Below, piece by piece: positions 35,415 to 45,652 of a DNA stretch of 64,000 bases. The position numbers and the translations under genes were made by a program. The stretch lies in the NCBI GenBank assembly GCA_019022495.1, contig JAFEKR010000005.1, positions 2,418,001 to 2,482,000 of the forward strand, read 5' to 3'. The notes beneath the pieces were generated by a model. That model was given only the letters and a program-made list of their open reading frames with translations, was not told the DNA's origin and made no database searches. The DNA is from Epichloe hybrida (Eukaryota > Ascomycota > Sordariomycetes > Hypocreales > Clavicipitaceae). The number at the start of each line of letters is the position of its first letter. The first letter of the stretch is position 1.

Positions 35415-38215
35415 TGTTAAAAATAAGACTTATTTTTAGCCCTTTTCTAGTTAAAGAACCTTCTTATTACTAGCTTACTTTGCAAGTCTAATAGCTACAC
35501 TATAGCTATTAACGGTCGCGAGGGCAGCTGTTAATGACTATGTCGCAGCTATTAATAGCTGCGACTAACTGTGTGGATAACTAATTAGTTAATTATATTA
35601 TGGCTATAAGTGTGGCTATAACTACGCCACTAGTAATTAGGTAAGCTAGGGTAACGTAAGCTAGGGTGACGTAAGCAGGTTACCCTACATATAACTTACC
35701 CTATAGCTATCTTTAACAACGATTTTCTCTTTATCTAGAGGTTATATAAAAGTTTCACATATAGCAAATTAAAGCTTAAAGATAGGGCTTTCTCTTTATA
35801 CAAGGTTATTTTTTAAACCAAAAGTTAGTGCATACGGGTTGCTAGCTAGTATAGTGGTGAGTTGATTTTTTAGTTTTTGCATATAAATGAATTTTACGGA
35901 AAATCAAAAGTAGCCTGTAAGACCTCATTAGCGGCCTGGATCCACCAATACACAGAGCTTTACATGTAGTGTAGTAAATGTAGTATTTTGACTTTCCTTG
36001 TAGTATGTAGTGTAGTGAATTGTAGTGTAGTGTAGTATGTAGTGTAGTGTAGTAAATACTACACTACACTACAAATACTACATGTAGTATAAGGCTAAAA
36101 ATAAAAGTAAGGCATATTAATATCTTATAATATTCTTTAGATTTTTCTTTATTAACTTAATATTAGCTTTCTTTTTTATTAGAATTTAGTTATTTAGTTA
36201 TAAATCTTTAAAGTTTATACTTATTTAAACTATTAAGCTTATAATAGGAATAGGGTAGCTAAGTATGGTATTTTTAGTATTACTATATAACTCTATTTAT
36301 TTCCTAAATTCTAAAGGTTATTTTATCTTTCTAGATTTTTAATTAGATTTAATATTCATTTTAATATACGTTTTTTACTTTAAATCTAAGATTTACCCTA
36401 AAGAAATTATTTACTATTATATATAAATAGGATAATAAATCTAATAATAATATATTTATAAAGATAAGCTATTTATAATAAATAAATATTTTTACTTTAT
36501 ATTATAGAAGGGTTTTTAGCTATATATTTTCTTTTATTATAATTATAAATAATTATATTAAGTTTTTAGGTTTTTTAAGTTAAAAGAAATGTAAAAACCC
36601 TTAAAAAAGCTTTAAAAAAGTAGCTAGAATATTATTCTTATAATATTAAAAAGAAATATAATATATTTTCCTTTATTACTAAAATTAGAAAAAAAAGCTT
36701 TAAAAGTAAGCTTAAGAATATATACTATTTTTAGCTTACTTACTTAGCTATATATTATACTAAAAAGTAGGTTTAAAAGTAAACCTTATTAACTATACCT
36801 TTTATTTACTAATAGTTTCTATGCTTTTTCTATAAATTTGTTTAAAGAAAAAGATATATTAATAAAAGTGGGTCTAAAGTAAGTCCTTATAATTATACCT
36901 TTACTTACTAATAACCTTTATGCTTTTTCTATTATATAGTCTTAGAAAAAGAAGGAATTAATAAAAGTGGGTCTAAAGTGGGTCCTTATAATTATCCCTT
37001 TACTTCCTAATAACTTTTATGCTTTTTTCTATAATCTAGTCTTAGAAAAAGGAGGAATTAATAAAAGTGAGTCTAAAGTGGGTCCTTATAGTTGCCTTTT
37101 ACTTAGAGTTTATACTTTTTTTTAATTAGTTATAGAATTATTTCTTCCTTTCTTTTTTCTTTTTAATAGGATAAGGCTAGTGTAAGCTAGTAACAAACAC
37201 CTATAATAGGAAACACACTAAGCGGCGCAGACCCGTGATAGGGCTAGCGCTAGCCCGTACATAGACGTAAGGGGGTTTTTCTTCCTAGTATAGGGTTTTC
37301 CCTTTTAACTTAGTAGTAGGAGTACTAGTAATAGCTATCTATAGAGCTAACTAGCGTAAATAATATATACTATTATTACTATTATTACTATTATTACTAT
37401 TATTACTATTATTACTATTATTACTATTATTACTATTATTACTATTATTACTATTATTACTATTATTACTATTATTACTATTATTACTATTATTACTATT
37501 ATTATTAAAAAAATATAAGAAAGAAAAGTATTTTATTTTATTAATATATTTAAAAAGCTTAAAATACTAAGTAATTAAAAAGTATAGCTTTTTCTATAGT
37601 AATTTCCTTATACTTATTTATATTTATGTTTTAGTTACTTATTTACTATTTAATTTTAATTAAACTTTAACACTAATAATATTATAAGTTAATATAATTT
37701 ATTATAGCTTATAGTAGCTTATAAACTATAAGCTATTATAAGCTATTATAAGCTATTATAAGCTATTATAAGCTATTATAAGCTATTATAAGCTATTATA
37801 AGTAATTATATTACTAAAAATTATAAATACTACAAATACTACAAAATACTACATGTAGTGTAGTGTAGTAAAAAAATTCCCTTGTAGTGTAGTGTGTAGT
37901 GTAGTGTAGTGCAAAGCTCTGCCAATACAGTTAGTAGGTCTATGAGAGAAAGAAGATCTTTTTAACTAGCTAGATAGCTAGTTCTCTCAACTAACAACAG
38001 CCGCATTACCCGTATAACGTATCTAAAATCAATTCTATTACTCTATAAGATATCATAAAAGTAATCTAAATTAAATTCTATTAGTTAATAACTGCTATAA
38101 CCTTCCGTTGCGTTGCGTTAATTGATTTAACGTTGCAGCCCTATTGGTCCCCGACCGTAGAGCTTGCACCCGTACAGCTGTTGCCAGCTGGCAACTAGCT
38201 CCCTACATTTCAATA
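35415..38215 (+). repeat. 3' LTR of Copia E, split by hAT-like element 2
   Basis: The LTR consists of 35415-35952 plus 37930-38215 (538 + 286 = 824 bp), matching the 5' LTR in length. The break is the 8-bp TSD of the inserted element. The 5' LTR at 23391-23398 gives the uninterrupted site. Confidence 0.9.
35945..37929. mobile_element. hAT-like non-autonomous element 2 (MITE-like), 1,969 bp plus 8-bp TSDs
   Basis: The element is 35953-37921. It starts CAGAGCTTT and ends AAAGCTCTG, with TSD CCAATACA at 35945-35952 and 37922-37929. The empty site is preserved in the other LTR (CCAATACG), which proves the boundaries. It has no significant reading frame. Subterminal arrays are made of TGTAG units (and inverted CTACA) at both ends. 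The interior is clearly homologous to element 1, including the CCCTAAAGAAAT block, ~105-bp units with GTGGGTC boxes (36770-37100) and the 10-bp ATAAGCTATT microsatellite (37722-37803). A 9-bp microsatellite (TACTATTAT) fills ~37369-37505. Confidence 0.9.
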
Positions 38216-38766
38216 CTTTACTATAATAACTATTATAGCATAATAAAGGGTAGTAGTAGTAGTGTTTATAGAAATGTCTCTTCTTATAATACCTAGCTTA
38301 TCTATGGTTGTGAAGTTAACTACTAATTAGTGTTAGTTACACTAAGGTGCCTACGTAGGTAATAATCCCGTATGATTGAAGTCAATAATAGTTAATTAAA
38401 TTTTAGCTAGGAAGGAAAGAGAAAGAAAAGAGGGAAAGTCTACAGATCTTCAGGGGAATATATTCACAGAGGGGCTGGTGACTTACAGGGGGTCTTCTTG
38501 TACTCGACCCACCTACCTCATCACCTGACGGCCTTATCACGGCTTAGTCATACTACATATCCCCCCCCCTGACAAGACCTGTGGGTCTGTTTCTAATTAC
38601 CCTTGCAGGTGTGTAGATGCTAGGAAAGTGAGCGAAATCCGTTTGTGGGGCAAAAGAGGGGGTGGCAAATTAATGCAGCTAATCATATCGCGTGCATCGC
38701 GCTAGACCCACAATTGGTCCGGTCTTTGGCCACGATTAAACCAATGAAGATCCGAAGGAATTAACA
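38216..38766 (-). mobile_element. Copia retrotransposon D, outer segment with 5' LTR
   Basis: On the minus strand the LTR runs 38766-38331 (436 bp, TGTTAATTCC to GTAACTAACA). The shared leader CTAATTAGTAGTTAA and ~100 bp of 5' sequence follow, up to the insertion site of E. The LTR part at ~38440-38760 has near-normal base composition and many intact CA and TG steps, unlike all its surroundings. A C run lies at 38561-38568. Outside it, the sequence continues as the C' copy. Confidence 0.78.
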
Positions 38767-40708
38767 GTTCTCTTAGATAATTATAAGTAGCTATAATTTT
38801 CCTTATAATAGATAGTTTTTCTAATATATATTATTTATCTTAAACTTTTACCTAATCCTATAGATAAGAGTTAGGAGATCTTAGGGGTTTCTTTAGCTTA
38901 AAAGGTTCTCTAGGAAGTACTAGAAAGGTTTTCCTTTTAGTATAAACTTAAAGCTATAGCCTAACTATTCTTATATAATACCTAGTATTTTATACTTCCT
39001 TTAATAAGTTAAGAGCTTAATATTAAGAATATTATACTTCTTAGTACTATACTTAATACTCTTATTATTATAAAACTTATTAAGATTAAGTAGTTACTTT
39101 AATAAGGGTTAGCTTATCTCTTAAGGGAAAATAAGGATAATTAAATCTTATAGAAGAGGTACTATAGTTTTAGACTATAAAGAGGGATTATAATACCTTA
39201 CTATAGGAGAGAAAGTAAGGGGAGTCTAGGCTTATAGTTAAGGGCTTATAATAAGGGGATTACCTTTATTATTATATCTTTATCTTATACTTAGTATACT
39301 TAGGGATTAATATAATAGAATCTAGGAATAGAATAGGAGTGGTTATAATAGTTAAGGGGATTAGGGAGATTATAAATTAATTAGTTAATCTTTAAGAAAA
39401 GGGATAATAATAAGGAGAAGGTCTTTATAAAAGTCTTTTTCTACTATTTACTTCTTAAATATAAAATACTTCCTTCTAACTTCCTATATTTTCTCTTTTT
39501 TCTAATTATAGAATTTATTATAATTAATAATATCTTTAAGTAGGACTATTATCTTATAGTAAGTCTAAAGGTCTATATAAATACTACTAAAGAAAAGAAA
39601 GTCTTAAAGAATCTTTATAGCTTTAGGATTTACTATTTAGAATATCTCTTACTTTTATTCTCTAAAGTTATTATTAAAGATAGTAAATAGGGTTTATAGG
39701 TATAGGTTCTTATATTTATAGGTTACTTTGTTAATAAGAATCTAAGCTATAAGTTCCTTAGGGGTAGTGTTTACCTTAAGATTAAATAATTCCTTACTCT
39801 TTAGTGCTTATTATATAATATATTAGTGTAAATTAGAGGTAATATACCTAAGGAGGTAAGTTATAACTTATAGATTAACTTCTCCTATAATATCTTTAAG
39901 TAGGGTATATTTATAGTTAGAAGGAATGTCTTAGGATTTAAATTCTTCTAGTTAATCTTAATATTTTACTATAATATTAGTAGTAAATAGGGAGGTAAGG
40001 AAAATAAAGAAATTCTAGAGGTTTAAAGAATTATAAGTAAAGCTATTATCTTTACCCCTTAGTAAGTTAATTAATTAACTAAAGATAGGTTTAAACTAAT
40101 TACTAACTAGGCCTTAATTATTTAATAAACACACTTCTAAGGGTTTATTTATATAATAGATATACTAATTAAATAAATAAAGATAGGTTAGGTTAGTTAC
40201 TAACTAGGCCTTAATTAAGTTAATAAGCTTAGATTTAGTATAAAGCTAGTTATAGTTACTTAAAGTAAAAGGAAAGCTAGAATATACTACTTCCTTAGTA
40301 TATTTAGTATCTTAAAGTAATACTTTCTTTTTTATAAGGTAAGTCCTTAATACTAATACCTCTTCTATAAACCTTACTAATTTATAGTATTTATAAATAT
40401 AACTACTAATTAGTATTAGTACTATAGAATACTAGTAACTTATATATAAGGTTTTTAAGGTAAACTAAAGTATATATAATTATTATATATTCTATTTTAT
40501 TAAAGCAAGTAAAAGAGGGATTAAATAAAAGCAAAGAGAGTATACTATTTATTATAGGAAAAGGGGCCTTAATTAGGGTTATTAGTAAAGAGGCTATATA
40601 TGCTAATGCTAACTACGGCGCGATTAGGCTAGACATGTGGGTCCGCGATGCAACGCGCCTAGCTAGTTAGAGGCGCGCAGCCTTGTTAATATCATGCTTG
40701 TTCCAACA
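38767..40708 (-). mobile_element. Copia C', second copy of the LTR-gag part of C, interrupted by D
   Basis: Near-collinear with 19597-21548, with an LTR at 40414-40708 (295 bp). The copy is broken exactly at the D LTR, in the GGTTCTC sequence that is intact in C. More TA conversion than C is seen in many places. The rest of this element is not on the other side of D, which suggests later deletion or rearrangement. Confidence 0.78.
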
Positions 40709-41085
40709 GGTATAATATTTTATAATCCCTTTAGGGGCCCTCTAGGGGCCTTACTAGGGGCTACTTATAGTAAGCTATTACTTATAGTAAGCCTCTTACT
40801 CCTTACCCCCCCCCCCCCCCCTTAAAAAGGATTAGGTAGTTAGGAGAGGTAAAAAAAAAATTCTTAACTAGTTACTAAAGAGTATTTTATATCTAACTAA
40901 TTAGAAGAGATATCTCTATAGGATAACCTTATTTTAATAAAGGGAAAGTAAGAAGCTTTACTTTACCCTCTTGCCTTGCCTTGCTATGACGCAAATCGCA
41001 GGCAAAGCTCCGCTTTCCCTAATAAGGCTTCACTAGAAAGAACACTTAGGGAATACAAGCATTATTATACCTATTAACTTATGGT
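40709..41085. other. Right border of the AT-rich island
   Basis: Mixed AT-rich sequence with an 18-bp C run near 40807-40824, short TTACTTATAGTAAGC repeats near 40755-40785 and, at 40968-41023, CCTTGCCTTGC units followed by GGCAAAGCTCCG. The latter resembles the end of the hAT-like elements. No gene is present. Confidence 0.5.
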
Positions 41086-41801
41086 CAGCTTTCACTACGC
41101 ACGTACGGACTGTGCTTCTTCACTCACGTCTTGTCCACTGATTTGAACGCCAGGGATGCCGTTGTCTCATTCGTTGACAATCGTCACACCCCGTGTTTAA
41201 TCGTTCAGAATCGTGCATCTTGACAACTTGCCTCAATCAAAACCACGGTTTACGGATTCCTGACATCGTCTCGTAGCCCCCCCCCCGGGTCGCACCTTCC
41301 CGACGCCTCACTAGGCACAGTGGCGGGCGGGCGGGCGGGCGAGCGGGCACGATGCAGAAATCAACAACTCGAGGCCACCAACAACAACAAGCCAGGATTC
41401 TCCGCAGATGGGGTCGATACCCCTAGAACTATTCTGCAAATGTACGGAGTACATATGTCGGTACATGCCCCAGTTTTTCGTTATTCTCTTATGTATGTAC
41501 AGCCGCCATCAGCCGCCATCAGCCGCCATCAGCCGCCATCAGCCGCCATCAGCCGCCATCAGCCGCCATCAGCTGCGAGTAATATGAGTAGAGAGCTACA
41601 AGGAAAAATGCATAGGGTAAGGTATACATACAGCGCGACAAAAGAATACATCTGCTTCCGTGTAGGTGCCTGGGGAAACAAGGTACCTTTTACATAGCGG
41701 TCCCTGTTCTCCCCCAGATAAGAGGGCTCCTCCGTCACACAACCTCGTCAACACCACCTCGTCCCACACGCAGCCGGAAACAAACATCGCATGCCTCCGA
41801 C
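41086..41801. other. Upstream region of the permease gene with minisatellite
   Basis: GC-balanced DNA with no supported gene. It contains a C run (41279-41287), a GGGC-type repeat (~41322-41347) and seven perfect 10-bp units AGCCGCCATC at 41501-41570. The open frame over the minisatellite is a by-product of the repeat. Confidence 0.6.
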
Positions 41802-42543
41802 ATGGACAGAACAAGGCACTCCTCGGCCGGCGATGCGGCCGGCGATGCGGCCGACCAGGCTCTCGCCAATCTCGGCTACACGAGCGAGCTGCCCCGAACC
41901 CTCGGCATGATGAGCATCCTCGGCCTGTCCTTCGCCATCATGGCCGTGCCCTACGGCCTGTCCACCACCGTCTACATCACGCTCAACAACGGCCAGTCCG
42001 TCTCGGTGCTCTGGGGCTGGGTCCTCGTCTCCCTCGTCTCCGTCTGCATCGCCGCCTCTCTCGCCGAAATCTGCGCCGTCTTCCCTACCGCCGGGGGCGT
42101 CTACTACTGGTCCGCCATGCTGAGCACCCGCGCGTGGGCAGCCCCCGTGAGCTTCGTCGACGGCTGGCTCACCCTCGTCGGCAACTGGACCGTCACCCTG
42201 TCCATCAACTTTGGAGGTGCCCAGCTCATCCTGAGTGCCGTCACCGTCCTCAACCCCGACTATGCGCCCACCCAGTGGCAGACGGTGCTGTGCTTCTGGG
42301 CCGTCATGATTGTCTGCGCCTTGGTCAACGCCCTCGCGTCGAGATATCTGGACCTGATCAACAAGGTCTGTATCTACTGGACCGGCGCGAGCGTGCTCAT
42401 TATCCTCGTCACCCTGCTGGTCATGGCTCCCGAGAGACACCCGGCCGACTATGTCTTTGGTCATTATGATGCTTCGGCGAGCGGATGGCCTGCCGCCTGG
42501 TCTTTCTTTGTCGGACTCCTGTCTCGTGAGCTGTCCATGAACG

Positions 42544-42577
<34 letters not shown>

Positions 42578-43502
42578 ATATTCAATGAGAATCCAAACTA
42601 ATGTGTAACCCCCCTTTCTTTCTCCCCCCTCCGCAGCTGCCTACGTCCTGACCGGCTACGGCATGGTGGCCTCCATGTGCGAAGAAGTGCAGAACCCCGA
42701 GCGCGAGGTCCCCAAGGCCATTGTGCTTTCCGTCGTGGCCGCCGGCATCACGGGCGTCATCTTCCTCGTCCCCTTGCTCTTCGTCATGCCCGACATTGCC
42801 ATGCTGCTCACGCAAGCGCAGCCCATCGGCCTGCTCTTCAAGACGGTCACGGGCTCGAGCGCCGGCGGCTTTGGTCTCTTGTTCCTCATCCTCGGCATCA
42901 TGATGTTTGCGGGCATCGGCGCCCTGACTGCCGCCTCGCGCTGTACCTATGCCTTTGCTCGTGACGGCGCCATCCCCGGGTACACGCTGTGGTCTCGCGT
43001 CGACAAGAAGCTCAACATGCCCGTGTGGGCTCTGGTCCTGTCCACCGTCGTCGACTGCCTCCTCGGCTGCATCTACTTGGGGTCCGTCTCCGCCTTCAAC
43101 TCCTTCACCGGCGTCGCCACCATCTGTCTCGGCATGTCGTACTGCGTTCCCGTCCTGGTGCTCCTCGTCCGCCGCAGAGAAGCCGTCAAGAAGTCCCCGT
43201 ACTCTCTCGGCAAGCTCGGCGCCGTCATCAACGTCATCTGCATCGTCTGGACCATGCTCGCCGTCGTCATCTTCTGCATGCCCGTGACGCTCCCCGTCGA
43301 CGCCACCAGCATGAACTACGCCTCCGTGGTGTTTGCGGGCTTCGCCGCCGTCGCCGTCATCTGGTACATTGTCTTTGCGCACCGCAATTTCCATGGCCCG
43401 CCTGTCCTGGCGAGAGACGAGGCGTTTGGGCCGGCCGTCCATGGCGGCCCAGAGGCCAATACGCCTGAGCTGCCGTCGGAGAAGAACCGCGCCGTCGACT
43501 AG
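41802..43502 (+). CDS. APC-superfamily amino acid/GABA-type permease
   Basis: Two exons, 41802-42525 and 42637-43502, give 529 residues. The intron (GTGAGC donor, CCGCAG acceptor) restores GLLSPAYVLTGYGMVASMCE, a signature of fungal GABA and choline permeases. The N-terminus is cytoplasmic and carries a small GDAAGDAAD duplication. TELPRTLG-like and VFPTAGGVYYWSAML motifs of the family are present, and about 12 hydrophobic segments can be counted. The C-terminal ~45 residues are hydrophilic. Family members are proton-coupled plasma-membrane importers of GABA, other amino acids or choline; the substrate cannot be told here. Codon use is strongly GC-ending. The intron contains 29 consecutive T at 42547-42575. 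It is the first intact gene to the right of the transposon island. Confidence 0.9.
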
Positions 43503-44100
43503 CCTTGTCCGATTGTGTACATGTATATATTATTCTTCTTCCCCTGATCTAGCGTACTCCCATCCTGGGACATTGCACGCAACGACGCTTCTCCATCGCA
43601 CAGTGAGTGAGTGAGTGCCTTTATGAATTCGCAACAACGCGACGCAATCGACTTGTCCCCCATGCCCATGTACCTTGCAGCTCGGCCCCCCGTCTCCACT
43701 CCAAGCGAACGTTCAAAAGACTTGCATCGAATTGTCTCGGTCGTCATGGTGACGATGCGGGTTGTCCGGGGCGTCAGACGCAACGTGGGCTTCCCTCCCT
43801 GTCTATAATGGGCACTTTGTTACACTGATTCTGCAGCCCACATGTAGTTTTCGCGCTCCCTTTCTTCGTCCCTTGCTTATTAGCTAGATGCTAGGACGTA
43901 ATTACTCGTGAATTCCATTACAGTCTCGTGGCAACGAGGCATTTCTAGCATGACTGTCATAATGGCCTCCGTTGAGGGGAGTATCTAGTAATCATAAGAT
44001 GCTCACTCATATATACAAGATGGGGAAAAAAAAAAAAAAAAAAAAAAAAGACAAAGCATGTCTCACGTTTAATTTTGATTCCCCCTGGTCAGCCCCCAGC
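43503..44100. other. Convergent intergenic region (permease / RRB1)
   Basis: The 3' flanks of two converging genes. No gene is seen. A 24-nt A tract lies at 44026-44049, just past the RRB1 stop codon. Confidence 0.6.
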
Positions 44101-45652
44101 CTACACGCTAATGGTTCGGAAAACGCTAAACTCCTCGCCCGTGGCCACCAGGCTTCCCGTGATCTGCGGATGCCAGTGAACCTCCTTGGCGTCCTTGAGA
44201 TAATGCACAAACAACAGCTGCGGGGGCACATCCTTGACGCCCGCCGTGTCTTTGCTCTCTTCGTCGTCCAACTCGACGGCCAGATCCCACAGGGTAACGG
44301 TGTTGTCGCCGGCGGCGACGGCCATGATGGAGTCGTCGGTGGGGTGCCATTCCAGGCTGGTGATCTGCTCCTTGTGGAAGTTGAAGCTGGCCAGGGGCTG
44401 GGGCTTGTCCGCGTTGCTTTTCCACTGGCGCAGGTCCCACACGCCCCAGACGCCGTCGTCGGCGCCCGATGCGAGCAGATGGCTGGTTTGGCGGGACCAC
44501 GACATGACGTTGATGTCGTAGTTGGAGACTTGTACTGTGATGGCGGGCTTGCGTGACTTGGAGCGGACGTCCCATACGCGGATGGTCCCGTCGCTGGACG
44601 CCGAGGCGAAGACCGACTGTTCCGACGGCGACCACTGGATCTCCTCGACGCTGCTGGTGTGGCCCTGGAAAGGTCTGTTGTCCGTGACCCAGCCGCCGCC
44701 GTCGGTGCGCGACGTCACATAGATGAGGCCGTCGTTGTCGCCGGTCAGGAGCTTCCCGCCGGGGACCGTGGGGGACCAGTCGACGGCGTAGCCCTCCGTC
44801 TTGTGCGCGCGGATCGTGGATATCGGCTTGTTCTGTTGAGCGGTGATGGTGGTGCCGGGGTTGTCAAAGGAAGCCAGATGGGGGGTAACGTCGTGGATGA
44901 AGACATTGCTCGACTCGGTCATGGTGGCAGTCAGCGTGGTTGCTGGGCGGCCGGGCTCGTTGCCGGGGATCTGGTGCGCTCGGATACGGTTGGTAGTCGA
45001 GTTGAGGGGGATGGCTCTGCTCTCCAAGATGGGGTCGGCATCTTCGTCGTCATCGTCATCCGACTCTTCTCCCTCTTGACGGTCCATCCTGCTCAGGCCG
45101 CTAAACTTGTTGACCAGCAGCTGGTTGTCCGAAGCCTTGGCGCTCTCAGCCTGTGTTCCAGCAACCATGTACATTGTGGCAGGATATGCCTTGCGGTTAT
45201 CGCCCAATGAGTCGCGGACCACGTCAAAGGACAAGCAGGGCCACGGCGTGCTCAAGTTGTGCAGCATCTCGTATGTAGACAGATCTGGTGCCAGAGTCTG
45301 CCCAGGCTCTAGTTTGTTTCGTCCGACAATGAAGGTACCCTGGTCGACCTCCATGGCGCCTATGTATGTGGTGTGCATGTTAGCTTCGATCTGACATGGT
45401 CCATGGTCAAGCCCTGCCTGGGTGGAATAAGGATGTAGGTGCGATATGCTCACCAGCCTTCTCCTCGGCCTCTCGCTCAGCATCAGGCCTTCCGTCCACG
45501 CCGGCCTCAAAAATTTCGTCCTCGCTCTCGAACTCGTCCTCGAATTCGTCTTCGAATTCCCCCATGTCCTTGTCGTCCACGTCCATGGCGTCGGGGCGGT
45601 CGCCGCCCTTGAGAGGGCCATTGCCGTTCTGGTCGGCAACACGCTTCGACAT
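44101..45652 (-). CDS. RRB1: Ribosome assembly protein RRB1 / GRWD1 (WD40)
   Basis: Exons 45652-45454 and 45359-44101 give 485 residues, the usual length. The intron has a GTGAGC donor and a CATAG acceptor. The N-terminus is highly acidic (EFEDEFEDEFESEDEIFEAG), followed by AMEVDQGTFIVGRNKLEPGQ and APDLSTYEMLHNLSTPWPCL, diagnostic of the RRB1 N-terminal domain. A second acidic insert (EESDDDDDEDAD) follows. The C-terminal half carries WD40 repeats (IRVWD, VWDLR and VTLWDL ends). RRB1 is a dedicated nuclear chaperone for ribosomal protein uL3 and is needed for 60S biogenesis. With eL34, DOM34 and PRP19 it fits the housekeeping character of this arm. It shares an ~840-bp divergent upstream region with the thioredoxin gene. 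Confidence 0.95.

Larger units (their letters stand above)
22854..38215 (+). mobile_element. Complete Copia retrotransposon E with two nested insertions
   Basis: Both LTRs are present (22854-23677 and 35415-38215) and the element is flanked by the 5-bp duplication CTTTA. Without element F plus its TSD (6,276 bp) and the hAT-like element plus its TSD (1,977 bp) it is about 7,109 bp, a normal Copia length. The order is LTR, primer site, leader with an 83-bp triple repeat, gag, protease, integrase, reverse transcriptase, RNase H, purine tract, LTR. Integrase before reverse transcriptase defines Copia. All frames are interrupted, mostly by TAA or TAG, so it is inactive. It is among the youngest insertions of the stack because it splits D and is itself the host of F and element 2. 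Confidence 0.92.

Noticed and set aside
5715..41085. Starship-type giant mobile element or horizontally acquired cluster
   Set aside because: No tyrosine recombinase gene, no cargo genes and no flanking direct repeats; every part is explained by nested retroelements and MITE-like elements.
41320..41697. Open frame of 125 codons over the minisatellite
   Set aside because: Its Pro/Ser/Ala/His repeat is only the translation of the 10-bp tandem array; there is no domain and no codon bias.
42582..43442. Long minus-strand frame opposite permease exon 2
   Set aside because: A shadow of the GC-rich plus-strand codons; the composition is Asp/Gly/His-rich as expected from an antisense frame.
44659..45210. 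Plus-strand frame of 183 codons inside RRB1
   Set aside because: Antisense shadow of a confidently identified WD40 gene.
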